From NCBI RefSeq assembly GCF_001690985.1, contig NZ_MAJS01000046.1:62001-126000 (forward strand): a DNA stretch of 64,000 bases, in the 5' to 3' direction. Positions 8,102-16,019 of this stretch are shown in pieces (positions within the stretch are counted from its first letter, which is position 1; the number at the start of each line of letters is the position of its first letter). Under the pieces are notes generated by a model, which saw only the letters and a list, made by a program, of their open reading frames with translations, did not search any database and was not told where the DNA came from. Made by a program: the position numbers and the translations under genes. The stretch comes from Aliivibrio sp. 1S175 (GTDB lineage Bacteria; Pseudomonadota; Gammaproteobacteria; Enterobacterales; Vibrionaceae).

Positions 8102-8733
8102 TGAACAATTACTTTGAAAGCCCATTTGTTGGTAAATCATTAAAAGAACAAGTAACTAACCCGAATATTATCGTTGGTGAGCACAGCTACTATTCTGGTT
8201 ATTATCATAATCACAGCTTTGATGATTGTGCTCGCTATTTACTGCCAGATAGAACAGACATTGATAAGCTTATTATTGGTAGCTATTGTTCCATTGGTTC
8301 GGGAGCTGTCTTTATGATGGCAGGAAACCAAGGGCATCAAAATAAGTGGGTGAGTAGCTTTCCTTTTTTCTATCAAGATAATGATAACTTTACTGATGCT
8401 AAAGATGGCTTTGAGCGTGCTGGTAATACCGTTATTGGTAATGATGTTTGGATTGGCACAGAAGCAATGATCATGAGTGGTGTCTCTGTGGGTGATGGGG
8501 CAATCATTGCAAGTCGTGCTGTAGTTACAAAAGATGTCGCTCCTTACTCTATTGTTGGTTCAAACCCTGCAAAACATATTCGTTATCGTTTTACTGAGAG
8601 TGAAATATCACAACTGCTAGAAATGAAGTGGTGGCAGTGGAGCGATGAGCAAATCAAAGGAGCGATGAATTTAATGTGTTCATCAGATATCTCTGGTTTG
8701 TACTTATATTGGAAAAACAGTAAAAATTTATAG
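8101..8733 (+). CDS. catB: CatB-type O-acetyltransferase (xenobiotic acetyltransferase)
   Basis: The 210-residue protein is a left-handed beta-helix hexapeptide acyltransferase and closely follows CatB chloramphenicol acetyltransferases: [12 protein letters not shown] at the start, [47 protein letters not shown] (region of the catalytic histidine), [20 protein letters not shown], and [18 protein letters not shown] start at 8101, overlapping the antitoxin stop, gives the family's normal N-terminus. CatB enzymes transfer acetyl from acetyl-CoA to chloramphenicol. The true substrate of chromosomal members is often unclear. Coupling to an antitoxin gene recalls integron cassettes, but I see no attC-like site. 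Confidence 0.85.
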   Translation: MNNYFESPFVGKSLKEQVTNPNIIVGEHSYYSGYYHNHSFDDCARYLLPDRTDIDKLIIGSYCSIGSGAVFMMAGNQGHQNKWVSSFPFFYQDNDNFTDAKDGFERAGNTVIGNDVWIGTEAMIMSGVSVGDGAIIASRAVVTKDVAPYSIVGSNPAKHIRYRFTESEISQLLEMKWWQWSDEQIKGAMNLMCSSDISGLYLYWKNSKNL

Positions 8734-8804
8734 CGACTAATGAGCCTATTATAATAGTTAGAAATTATCTAAATTCATTATGGTGTAAATAATAAATAAA
8801 CTTG

Positions 8805-8838
8805 AATGCCAAGTTGTAACTATGACTTGGCATTTTTT
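8805..8838 (+). terminator. Rho-independent terminator after catB
   Basis: A perfect 10-bp stem (AATGCCAAGT / ACTTGGCATT) with a 10-base loop is followed by a T6 run ending at 8838. Confidence 0.85.
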
Positions 8839-8941
8839 GTACCGAAATCATTCCAACTGTAATTATTAGTGTTCAAACTAATATTTTCGTTTAACGGCTA
8901 TCTTTGATACAATCTCGCGCCTGTTTTTGATGGAAGATTAA

Positions 8942-9973
8942 ATGAAATTATTATATTGGTTAGATGAGTGGTTAACCAACTCACGTTCAGAGCAACAAGC
9001 ACAACTGCCAATGTCTGGTGGAGACTTACTAGACAATGTGTATGTTAAATATAACTTTGTTGATGTGAACAAGCCGCTATTATTCACTTTTTCTCCTGCT
9101 GGTACTAACGTACAAGAGCAAGATATCCATGAGGATTTTTCTCCTTGGGGTTACCATTTAGCGCAAAAACAACAAGTAAATGTTATCTCTTTCCAACACT
9201 TAGGGAAAAGCAATTGGTTCCGTAGCCGTAATTTAATTTTCTTTTTAGAACAATTAGCTACGCTGCTAGAACCTTTCACTTATCGTTTAGGCTATGGCCT
9301 GAGTCGTGGTGGTTTCGCTGTGGGTGCATTTGCAAATTTATTGCAGCTTGACCAAGTATTGCTGTTTCACCCGGTGAGTACTAAAAACCAACAAATAGCG
9401 CCTTGGGATGACAGGTCTAGTACCGAACTAGCACAGCAATTTGATTGGGAAGGGGATTATCACGATCTCGATTTAGGTAAAGCTAAGGGGTACATTATTT
9501 ATGACCCAACCAATCGTATCGATCGTTTGCATGCGAAACGTTATCCAGAACTGACCCATTTACGAGTCTTTGGGATGGGGCATGGAACTCATGCAACGTA
9601 CTTGAATAAATTTGGCTTTTATAAGCAAGTTGCGGTGGATTTCATTCGTAATCAACAGATTGACATTGCACAGTTCCGTCAACAAACGAGAACATTACGT
9701 TTTAAAGAAGATTATTATAAACGTCTCAGTAAAGTTAATTCGACTTCAGAACATCGTTTAGGGCTATTAAGTAAAGCTCACAATATTCTGATTGATGAAA
9801 AAGAAGAACATGTGCAAGAACACCAAGCGCAAATTGATGTGCAGCCGCTTATTGATATCGCACTTAGACACCAAGATGAACACCCAAAAGATGCGATCAA
9901 ATTGTTAGAAATGGCTCAACAATTAGTTCCTAATGATCCTTTAGTTGAGCATAAACTTAAACAGCTACTTTAA
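8942..9973 (+). CDS. Conserved hypothetical protein, alpha/beta-hydrolase-like with C-terminal TPR-like tail
   Basis: The 343-residue protein starts behind GGAAG and has no signal peptide. Residues 45-55 (PLLFTFSPAGTN) and a nucleophile-elbow-like GYGLSRGGFAVGAF at about residues 119-132 fit an alpha/beta hydrolase core, with a possible catalytic histidine in GMGHGTHATY near 219. The last 40 residues (DIALRHQDEHPKDAIKLLEMAQQLVPNDPLVEHKLKQLL) form one tetratricopeptide-like hairpin. It is monocistronic and terminated. I do not recognise a named family. An esterase- or capsule-related hydrolase is possible but not supported further. Confidence 0.7.
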   Translation: MKLLYWLDEWLTNSRSEQQAQLPMSGGDLLDNVYVKYNFVDVNKPLLFTFSPAGTNVQEQDIHEDFSPWGYHLAQKQQVNVISFQHLGKSNWFRSRNLIFFLEQLATLLEPFTYRLGYGLSRGGFAVGAFANLLQLDQVLLFHPVSTKNQQIAPWDDRSSTELAQQFDWEGDYHDLDLGKAKGYIIYDPTNRIDRLHAKRYPELTHLRVFGMGHGTHATYLNKFGFYKQVAVDFIRNQQIDIAQFRQQTRTLRFKEDYYKRLSKVNSTSEHRLGLLSKAHNILIDEKEEHVQEHQAQIDVQPLIDIALRHQDEHPKDAIKLLEMAQQLVPNDPLVEHKLKQLL

Positions 9974-10000
9974 GCTTATTTTATTGTCTAAATATCGAAG

Positions 10001-10026
10001 CGCCCCGTTTTAAATGGGGCGTTGTT
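10001..10026 (+). terminator. Terminator after the alpha/beta-hydrolase-like gene
   Basis: A short GC-rich stem CGCCCC / GGGGCG with an A/T-rich loop is followed by TTGTTGT, about 28 bases after the stop codon. Confidence 0.65.
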
Positions 10027-10146
10027 GTATCTGAGGTATTATTTTTTATTAAGCGAGAACCTAGAATGATTGATTTAATTCACTCTAGAAAGAAAAAATA
10101 AGTTAAAATAGCCGGCTATTATCTTAGCTTTGAGCCCTTTATATTA

Positions 10147-11415
10147 ATGAGCACTATCACAACTCCAGCCAATTTTACGGAACTTGGCCTTATTTCACCT
10201 TTGTTAGCACGATTAACTGAGCTGGAATACCAACAGCCAACGCCTATTCAAGCGCAAGCTATCCCAAGTGTCTTAGCTGGACGTGACTTAATTGCAGGGG
10301 CAAATACAGGCTCTGGTAAAACAGCGACCTTTGCTTTACCTATGTTGCAACAAGTATCTGAACAACAGCAATCTACTAAATCACAAAATACGAAAGGTAA
10401 CTATGTTACTGGTTTAGTGTTAGTTCCTACTCGTGAACTAGCGAAACAAGTAGCTGATAGCATTAAATCTTATGCAGTGCATTTTAACGGTGCGATTAAA
10501 ACCGTTGCAGTATTTGGTGGCGTATCTGCTAATACTCAAATGCTTGCCCTACGTGGTGGTGCCGATATTTTGGTGGCAACGCCAGGTCGACTACTTGATT
10601 TGATTTCAAGCAACGCGATTAAGCTTGATAAAGTAAAAACCTTAGTGCTTGATGAAGCCGATAGAATGCTAAGCCTTGGTTTTACCGACGAATTATCTCA
10701 GCTGCTAGCATTAGTGCCAAAGCAAAAACAAACATTATTATTCTCAGCAACATTCCCTGAAGAAGTAGAAGCGTTAACTCAAGCGCTACTGAATAATCCA
10801 GTAGAACTTCAATTACAAAGTGCAGATGCAAGTACATTAGTACAGCGTGTATTTACCGTTAATAAAGGCGAAAAAACAGCCGTATTAGCGCATTTGATCC
10901 ATCAGCAGCAGTGGCGCCAAGCGCTTATTTTCGTTAATGCGAAAAACAGCTGTAATCACTTAGCGGATAAGTTATCTAAACGTGGAATTACCGCTGAAGT
11001 ATTTCATGGTGATAAAGGCCAGGGCGCTCGTAGTCGTGTGCTTGAAGGATTTAAAGCAGGTGAGATTGATGTACTAATCGCGACAGATATTGCGGCTCGT
11101 GGTTTAGATATTGAAAAACTGCCTGTAGTAATTAACTTTGACTTACCAAGAAGTCCTGCTGATTACATGCACCGTATTGGTCGAAGTGGCCGTGCTGGTG
11201 AAGTGGGTCTAGCGCTATCATTAATTGATTTTGAAGATTACCATCACTTTAAAATCATTGAAAAGAAAAACAAAATTCGACTTGATCGTGAACAGGTTGA
11301 AGGTTTTGAAGTAGATGAAGACATCACAGCCGCTTTATTAGAAGCGATTAAACCTGTAGCAAAACCAGAAGGTACAGGTAAGAAGAATAAAAGAAAATAC
11401 CCAGATAACTGGTAA
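10147..11415 (+). CDS. DEAD-box ATP-dependent RNA helicase, RhlE-like
   Basis: The 422-residue helicase carries all the core motifs in order: Q motif (PTPIQAQAIP), motif I AGANTGSGKTATFALP, Ia PTRELAKQV, Ib ATPGRLLD, II LDEADRML, III FSATFP, IV ALIFVNA, V ATDIAARGLDIE, and VI YMHRIGRSGRAG. A short basic tail (KPEGTGKKNKRKYPDNW) replaces the long extensions of other paralogues. It probably unwinds structured RNA during ribosome assembly or mRNA turnover, with likely importance in the cold. It is monocistronic. The family assignment is certain; which of the several Vibrio DEAD-box paralogues it is cannot be settled here. Confidence 0.93.
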   Translation: MSTITTPANFTELGLISPLLARLTELEYQQPTPIQAQAIPSVLAGRDLIAGANTGSGKTATFALPMLQQVSEQQQSTKSQNTKGNYVTGLVLVPTRELAKQVADSIKSYAVHFNGAIKTVAVFGGVSANTQMLALRGGADILVATPGRLLDLISSNAIKLDKVKTLVLDEADRMLSLGFTDELSQLLALVPKQKQTLLFSATFPEEVEALTQALLNNPVELQLQSADASTLVQRVFTVNKGEKTAVLAHLIHQQQWRQALIFVNAKNSCNHLADKLSKRGITAEVFHGDKGQGARSRVLEGFKAGEIDVLIATDIAARGLDIEKLPVVINFDLPRSPADYMHRIGRSGRAGEVGLALSLIDFEDYHHFKIIEKKNKIRLDREQVEGFEVDEDITAALLEAIKPVAKPEGTGKKNKRKYPDNW

Positions 11416-11445
11416 ATTATACCGTTATTAAATTAGCATAATTAC

Positions 11446-11479
11446 AAACACTCGGTAGGTATACTTACCGGGTGTTTTT
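11446..11479 (+). terminator. Terminator after the DEAD-box helicase gene
   Basis: A stem made of AAACAC-t-CGGTA pairing with TACCG-g-GTGTTT (one G-T wobble) ends in five T residues. Confidence 0.75.
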
Positions 11480-11521
11480 CGTTTAAACGTTGGATATCAT
11501 AATCTAACTTGAGGAAATAAA

Positions 11522-11683
11522 ATGAGAAAACATTACACAACTGAAGGCGATGTAAACTCTAAAAAGCAGAAAGAAGCTTATCCTGTTCTGGCTTTATGTG
11601 ATAAATGTGTAAGTAATTACATTGTCATTAGTGAAGGTAATAGAACGTATGACAGATGTGCAAAATGTGGTGCTGACGATTAA
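11522..11683 (+). CDS. Small zinc-ribbon protein
   Basis: This 53-residue frame was found by eye. It starts with ATG at 11522 after a GAGGAA ribosome binding site and stops at 11683. It carries two CxxC knuckles, CDKC (about residues 28-31) and CAKC (about 47-50), spaced as in rubredoxin-like zinc ribbons, and ends GADD. A decayed copy of the same C-terminus lies at 13389-13447, which supports it as a real coding family. The function is unknown; small proteins of this type often bind zinc and nucleic acid or other proteins. Confidence 0.7.
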   Translation: MRKHYTTEGDVNSKKQKEAYPVLALCDKCVSNYIVISEGNRTYDRCAKCGADD

Positions 11684-11752
11684 GCGTTTTGTATTCTTCA
11701 TTATTAGAGTTTACTCTATACCCAATAACTGCATTTTAAGTAAGGAAAGAAA

Positions 11753-12205
11753 ATGAGCGCAATTGGTAATTTAATTTGGTTTCTTTTTGGCGGCGTCTTC
11801 ATGGGGCTGGCGTGGTGTTTTTTTGGAATATTAGCTTTTGTTAGTATTATTGGTATCCCTTGGGGGAGAGCGTGTTTTGTTATTGCAGGATTTTCCTTCT
11901 TCCCATTTGGTAAAGAAGCCATTGCTCGTGATGAATTGACGCTGAATGAAGACATTGGTACGGGTAGTCTTGGTTTTATCGGTAATGTGTTGTGGTTTAT
12001 TTTTGCCGGTTTTTGGCTGGCGATTGGGCACGTCATGTCTGCTATCGCGTGTTTTGTAACGATTATTGGTATCCCGTTTGCCATTCAGCACTTAAAACTG
12101 GCAGTGATTTCAATTGCGCCTATTGGACAAACAATCGTTGATAAAGAAGTAGCAGCGGCAGTTCGTCGTGCTAATGGTGAAGCCGAAGCGAATAAGTGGC
12201 GATAA
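11753..12205 (+). CDS. yccF: YccF-family inner membrane protein
   Basis: The 150-residue membrane protein has two copies of the YccF domain. Each runs from a GN(L/V)(I/L)WF(L/I)F pattern to SIIGIPWGRA or TIIGIPFAIQ (about residues 5-50 and 74-120), giving around four membrane spans. The SFFPFGKEAI and SIAPIGQTIV segments at the ends of the repeats are typical of the family. A good AAGGAAAG ribosome binding site precedes the start. The molecular function of the family is not known. Confidence 0.85.
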   Translation: MSAIGNLIWFLFGGVFMGLAWCFFGILAFVSIIGIPWGRACFVIAGFSFFPFGKEAIARDELTLNEDIGTGSLGFIGNVLWFIFAGFWLAIGHVMSAIACFVTIIGIPFAIQHLKLAVISIAPIGQTIVDKEVAAAVRRANGEAEANKWR

Positions 12206-12452
12206 CTCACACATTAAATAGTGTCGATAATATAACGCCAGTTATCGATGCTATTTATTTTGATATGAATCATTAAATATGACTTTAGTCTTCTTTATTT
12301 AAATTGAATAAAAACAGATTAATCTTGTTGAACTTGCGAAAGATAATACAAAAAATAAAATTAATTTATATAATGTAGCCATTAATAATAAAAATATGTG
12401 ATGATATTGATTCAATAACACATTTTTTATTATTCGTGTAATGAGGTGCATT

Positions 12453-12695
12453 ATGACAGAGATGGCGATATCAGGTTATCTTGGGTGGTTCTTTTTATTA
12501 TTAATTAGCTATCCATTTATTTTGGTTGTTATTAATATTGCATGTTATGAGCCAGATCGAAAAAAAACGACTTTTTGGTTTAATATCATCTGTTTTTTAT
12601 TGGCTGTCTTTCTTTTAATTATGCATATGAATATAGAAATAATTTATGGAAAAGAATTATTAGATGCTTGGTATAGTGCGAATCCGGATGAATAA
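12453..12695 (+). CDS. Small hypothetical membrane protein
   Basis: An 80-residue protein. An ATG at 12441 is in frame, but the GAGGTG at 12443-12448 is well placed to direct initiation at 12453 instead. Two hydrophobic segments (GWFFLLLISYPFILVVINIA and FWFNIICFLLAVFLLIMHM) are separated by a charged CYEPDRKKT turn, which fits a two-span inner membrane protein with a short acidic tail. I do not recognise the family. Confidence 0.55.
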   Translation: MTEMAISGYLGWFFLLLISYPFILVVINIACYEPDRKKTTFWFNIICFLLAVFLLIMHMNIEIIYGKELLDAWYSANPDE

Positions 12696-12844
12696 TGCAA
12701 TATTAAAATCATTAGCAACAAGGTCACAGCAGTAACCTATTATCGTTCAGTTCTTATTAAATTGAGCTATTCTTCATTTTCTACTTGCCAGCGGCGAAAT
12801 TTTCACTAAAATCGCGCAACATTTATTTGGTTAGTGATTAATTA

Positions 12845-13204
12845 ATGAAAACGCTAATAGCTAGTGTAGTACTAGCATCAACAATGTTATTAACAGGCTG
12901 TGTAACTTTTCCAACTCAAGAATCAAAAAAAGTAGACGTGATTTGGGATGAAGTTGATGCAGTCAAAGAGTGTAAACGCATGGGTATCGTATTTGGTTCA
13001 GAAGGCCATTTTTATGATTACTGGCTTCATGCAGATAAAGATATGGTTTGGGGAACGTTAAATCAAATGCGTATTAAAACTGCGTCATTAGGTGCTGATA
13101 CACTATATTTGTTTCAACCACTTAATTTTTCAAGCTCAGTAACTATGTTTGGTAATGCTTACTTGTGTGGTAAAAAAGAAGAAGAAAAACCGTCAGTAGA
13201 ATAA
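12845..13204 (+). CDS. DUF4156-like lipoprotein
   Basis: The 119-residue protein has a lipoprotein signal (hydrophobic VVLASTMLLTGC with a lipobox LTGC, lipidated Cys at about 19). The mature part has a VKECKRMGIVFGSEGHFYDYWLHADKDMVWGTLNQMRIKTASLGADTLYL pattern, typical of short DUF4156 periplasmic lipoproteins in which a cysteine pair (EC...YLCG) may form a disulfide. No function is known. It is the last intact gene before a stretch of broken genes. Confidence 0.7.
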   Translation: MKTLIASVVLASTMLLTGCVTFPTQESKKVDVIWDEVDAVKECKRMGIVFGSEGHFYDYWLHADKDMVWGTLNQMRIKTASLGADTLYLFQPLNFSSSVTMFGNAYLCGKKEEEKPSVE

Positions 13205-13279
13205 TAAATATAATTAATCATATTTAAACGTTTTATTTAGAACAAAAGTTAAAATAAGCGTAACCGGAGATTTAGATAC

Positions 13280-13345
13280 TTAATTCCCTCCGGTTACGTT
13301 AAATACTGGAAAAGATAGCAGCAAAAAGAATAATGTTTTTTTCAT
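13280..13345 (-). pseudogene. Relic of the start of a secreted-protein gene
   Basis: On the minus strand, ATG at 13345 opens a signal-peptide-like frame (MKKTLFFLLLSFPVF) that ends after 21 codons at 13280. An 11-bp inverted repeat (13259-13269 / 13288-13298) overlaps its end. Its orientation, divergent from the response-regulator remnant at 13512, suggests it was once the first gene of a periplasmic or outer-membrane partner of that two-component system. The rest of the gene is missing. Confidence 0.35.
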
Positions 13346-13388
13346 TATCATCTTACCGATTTAATTTATTATTCTTGGGATCTAAGTA

Positions 13389-13447
13389 GTGATAATTGAA
13401 GGTGAAAACCCTGTTATGAATGTGCAAAATATGGCGCTAATGATTAA
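13389..13447 (+). pseudogene. Decayed copy of the zinc-ribbon gene at 11522
   Basis: The stretch reads VIIEGENPV, then after a one-base deletion near 13416 ECAKYGAND and a stop. It aligns with the end of the small zinc-ribbon gene at 11522-11683 (VISEGNRTYDRCAKCGADD and stop), with conserved DNA such as ATGTGCAAAAT. The second cysteine of the knuckle has become tyrosine and no N-terminal half remains, so this is a fragment and not a gene. Confidence 0.55.
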
Positions 13448-13511
13448 TATCTGTATTGATTAGTAATAGTAGTATTATGACGTCACTTTAATATAAATAA
13501 TCGTATTTTAG

Positions 13512-14114
13512 GAAAGAATTCAAGTTACAATAAGTGAAACTCGCGAGCAGCCTGATATTGTGCTGCTAGATTTAATGCTTCCTGTAACCGATGGACTTAC
13601 AATTTGTAGACAGACGCGTACACACTATAAAGGTAAAATCTTAATGCTCACCGCTAGCGATGACGATTTTGATCATGTCGCAGGCTTAGAGACAGGGGCT
13701 GATGATTATGTCACCAAGCCAATTAAACCAAGAGTTTTGCTGGCAAGGGTTCGCTCGCTATTACGTCGTCAAGACGTTACAACCCTTTCAATCGATGATT
13801 CAGACACCCTTCAGTTTGGTCAGCTCGTTTTGAAAAACACGTATAAGAAGTGTGAACTTTCAGGTGTGGTTTTATCGCTTACAGACAGTGAGTTTGACTT
13901 ACTTTGGTTATTGGCAAGCAACCCAGATACTTCTTTGTCACGTGATTATTTGACGCAAACACTCCGAGGTATTGAATACGACGGGGTAGACCGAACGATT
14001 GATAATAAGATTGTACGTCTAAGAAAAATACTTGGCGATGACAAAGCGCCAGCAGAGAAAATTCAGACCATTCGTGGTAAAGGGTATTTATTTGTAACAA
14101 CCGCTTGGCATTAA
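13512..14114 (+). pseudogene. N-terminally truncated OmpR/RstA-type response regulator
   Basis: The frame opens after a TAG at 13509. It keeps the phospho-acceptor segment DIVLLDLMLPVTDGL, the switch residues (MLTASDD) and the conserved lysine (VTKPIKP), followed by a complete winged-helix output domain (LTDSEFDLLWLLASNP, VDRTIDNKIVRLRKILGDD, IQTIRGKGYLF). The first about 35-40 residues, including beta-strand 1 and the acidic pair that binds magnesium, are missing. A GTG at 13560 could give a 184-residue product, but it could not be phosphorylated normally. The truncation point marks a deletion junction. The downstream kinase is broken too. Confidence 0.8.
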
Positions 14115-14150
14115 CCTCGCTCAATACGAGCGTAATGAAAGAGAATAATT

Positions 14151-14530
14151 ATGCGACGTATCTATTTAGAGTCCTTATTTGGGTTGTTAGCTTGTTTTAT
14201 AACGGGCCTTTTTGCCTACGAAATTTGTGTCTATCAGCTCAATACTGACTACGAATATGTACTGCAAGATTACGAAGCAACCGCCCACCAGCAACTTATA
14301 GAAAATATCGCAAAAAATCAGGGGCTTGAAGCGGCCCACCAAGCGATCAATCAGTTTGTTGAAACCACTCGAAATACACTTGTTACTTTTAGCTCAAATG
14401 ATGATATACCTATTCTTGTTTCTAGATTCTTCAACACTCATCCAAATAACGTTATCTTTCACGATGAAGAACGAGAACTATGGTTTCGCTTAGCGGACAG
14501 CGACAACGTCTACTACTCACAGCACACGCT
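14151..14530 (+). pseudogene. C-terminally truncated sensor histidine kinase (N-terminal sensor part only)
   Basis: A frame starting at 14151, behind a GAAAGAG site, encodes an N-terminal membrane span (LESLFGLLACFITGLFAYEI) and about 100 residues of an extracytoplasmic sensor region (VLQDYEATAHQQL, INQFVETTRNTLVTF, FHDEERELWFRLADSDNVYYSQ). The homology-like part ends near 14525, after which the frame reads into unrelated sequence and stops at 14594. The second membrane span, HAMP, dimerisation and ATPase domains are absent. It was the partner of the truncated regulator just upstream. Confidence 0.7.
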
Positions 14531-14716
14531 GAAAGCTTCAATATTGTCGGTTTCCAAGTTCCTGGTAACACACAAGATCGTGCAATGGAGTTAGTGCCTG
14601 AAGGCGCAACGCTTGAAACTATTCGTGCCACAAATTCTGATACGAGTTCTGTTCTAGGTATTGTTAACCGTATTATCGGTATTGATTATGTTCAAGTAGG
14701 CGGTAAAAAACAGTAA
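14525..14716 (+). pseudogene. 3' tail of an unrelated gene joined to the kinase fragment
   Basis: In the next frame, residues AESFNIVGFQVPGNTQ, then AMELVPEGATLETIRATNS and VLGIVNRIIGIDYVQVGGKKQ run to a stop at 14716. This is composed like a real protein C-terminus (short TRL-like or lipoprotein tail) and not like random out-of-frame sequence. Its 5' part is missing and it begins exactly where the kinase coding signal ends. I infer that a deletion fused the two genes out of frame near 14525. Confidence 0.5.
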
Positions 14717-14804
14717 TTCGCTTAAGTCATAAATTGCTAAGTGATAGATTATGTTTAAGTAATTATATTGCTAAAGTAGGTGAAATATACACCATTATTA
14801 AATA

Positions 14805-14841
14805 AGCAGTGAAGATAGTGACTCGTCACTGCTCATTTTTA
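14805..14841 (+). terminator. Terminator after the gene-remnant cluster
   Basis: GCAGTGA at 14805-14811 pairs with TCACTGC at 14826-14832, followed by TCATTTTTAA. It probably belonged to the gene whose tail remains at 14525-14716. Confidence 0.6.
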
Positions 14842-14872
14842 ATTGTACTAATTGGAAGCGATACGCTTTAAC

Positions 14873-15070
14873 TTATTTATCTGTAGGCTCTGAGATTTGA
14901 TAAAGCTTATGATCGTCACACGTTGTTTCACAATTACATACTTTATTGACACCGACGGTATTTAACCCGCCACAACTTCCTTGTATTTCTTTTCGACCAA
15001 ATATTACGCCTAGTGCCATTAATAAAATAACAAGAACAAAAACACTGAAAGTAATTAATAGGGTGCTCAT
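14873..15070 (-). CDS. NqrM-like small cysteine-rich membrane protein
   Basis: The 65-residue protein has one N-terminal membrane helix (LLITFSVFVLVILLMALGVIFG) followed by GRKEIQGSCGGLNTVGVNKVCNC and CDD. The GSCGGL...VC.C...C arrangement is that of NqrM, which delivers iron to the Na+-translocating NADH:quinone reductase of Vibrio. It is not next to nqr genes but is the third gene of an operon with DUF134 and NifX-like genes, and its ATG overlaps the preceding stop (TAATG). It may be an NqrM paralogue with another iron client. Confidence 0.72.
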   Translation of the reverse strand: MSTLLITFSVFVLVILLMALGVIFGRKEIQGSCGGLNTVGVNKVCNCETTCDDHKLYQISEPTDK

Positions 15071-15510
15071 TACTTTACTCCAAAAATAGTGAACTTTCGT
15101 ATTAACTGTGGCGTATTTAGCTTTGTCACTGGCATTGAGCTTGTTTTCTTTTTACTGCAACCGCTTTGTTTTTTATTTTTACATGGACGACCTTGAGAAG
15201 GGTCAGTGAGTTCAGTAAGACTTGATAATTTTATCGTTTCAAAAGACTCTTTTCCTGAAGTGCGAAATACTCGAATATTAGCGTTAAGAAGTTTCGTTAA
15301 CATCTTTTCGCCAATATTACGTATTAACACAATATCAGTGTGTTGGCTTTTTAATAGGGCTAATAACGATTTTTTACCACGACAACCTTCACCTTTTAAA
15401 GCTGGGTTTGCTCTTCGTTCTGATGTGTTCTGATCCGTAAAAATAAATTCTTCAGCCTTCGTGAAATGGCCGGCAATACGTTCATTTTGATAAGGAATTG
15501 CAAATATCAT
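15070..15510 (-). CDS. NifX/NafY-fold (dinitrogenase iron-molybdenum cofactor family) protein
   Basis: The 146-residue protein matches the small cofactor-carrier fold seen in NifX, NifY and the C-terminus of NifB: MIFAIPYQNERIAGHFTKAEEFIF at the start, a glycine-rich GEGCRGKKSLLALLKSQHTDIVLIRNIGEKMLTKLLNANIRVFRT in the middle, and a basic cysteine-bearing tail (RPCKNKKQSGCSKKK). In non-diazotrophs these proteins are thought to bind metal or Fe-S clusters. It overlaps the DUF134 gene by 4 bases (ATGA) and touches the NqrM-like gene, so the three are co-translated. Confidence 0.78.
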   Translation of the reverse strand: MIFAIPYQNERIAGHFTKAEEFIFTDQNTSERRANPALKGEGCRGKKSLLALLKSQHTDIVLIRNIGEKMLTKLLNANIRVFRTSGKESFETIKLSSLTELTDPSQGRPCKNKKQSGCSKKKTSSMPVTKLNTPQLIRKFTIFGVK

Positions 15511-15794
15511 TCTTCTGTCTCCGTTTGTAGCATTAAGGCTTTACCTTCAACCAAACAGCTTGTTACTTTAAATCTTGCTTGTTTAACAATGTTGCCGAAG
15601 GTTTGGCGGGATACCATCATTTGATCGGCTCCTTCTTGTTGACTCAGTCCTTCAAAATCAGCTAAACGCAATGCTTCTAATTCTTCAGCAAGTAACTCAA
15701 CTTGTGGTAACTCGACGGTAGGTACCCCGTTTGGTTTAAAGCAACTGTAAGGTGCTCTGCCGCAAATACGACGGCATTTTTTAGGTCTTGCCAT
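15507..15794 (-). CDS. DUF134 family DNA-binding protein
   Basis: The 95-residue protein has the DUF134 pattern: a MARPKKCRRICGRAPYSCFKPNG start with two cysteines that could bind metal, ELPQVELLAEELEALRLADFEGLSQQEGADQM (sigma-70 region 4-like helix-turn-helix) and MVSRQTFGNIVKQARFKV as the recognition helix. DUF134 genes often sit with NifX-type genes. It heads the operon and lies 38 bases downstream of a striking 18-bp inverted repeat, its probable binding site. A metal- or redox-responsive autoregulator is inferred. Confidence 0.82.
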   Translation of the reverse strand: MARPKKCRRICGRAPYSCFKPNGVPTVELPQVELLAEELEALRLADFEGLSQQEGADQMMVSRQTFGNIVKQARFKVTSCLVEGKALMLQTETEE

Positions 15795-15831
15795 GAATGC
15801 TCTCCATTAAATATGAAAGAAGTATAAGTAA

Positions 15832-15876
15832 GTTTATAGCATATGCCAATAACTATTTTTGGCATATGCTATAAAC
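15832..15876. promoter_or_regulatory. 18-bp perfect inverted repeat upstream of the DUF134 operon
   Basis: GTTTATAGCATATGCCAA at 15832-15849 is repeated in exact inverse at 15859-15876, with a 9-base spacer. Each arm also holds its own smaller dyad, GCATATGC. It sits between the DUF134 operon and the gene at 16020. It can be read as a double operator or as a promoter-distal hairpin; the position right before the first gene favours an operator. Confidence 0.7.
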
Positions 15877-16019
15877 CCTATGAGTAATTCAGATTAAAAA
15901 ATAGTCATTAGGTTCTTTTTCTTTACTTAGATCAAATGGATTTAAGAAGGAGTAACGACAAGCTTATTTTTATTCGTTATTATCCGATTCAATTAGAATA
16001 ATTAACTTGGCTAAATATT

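Noticed and set aside
8734-8941. Integron attC site after catB
   Set aside because: The only strong dyad is a normal terminator with a T-run; no core-site pair (RYYYAAC/GTTRRRY) arrangement was seen.
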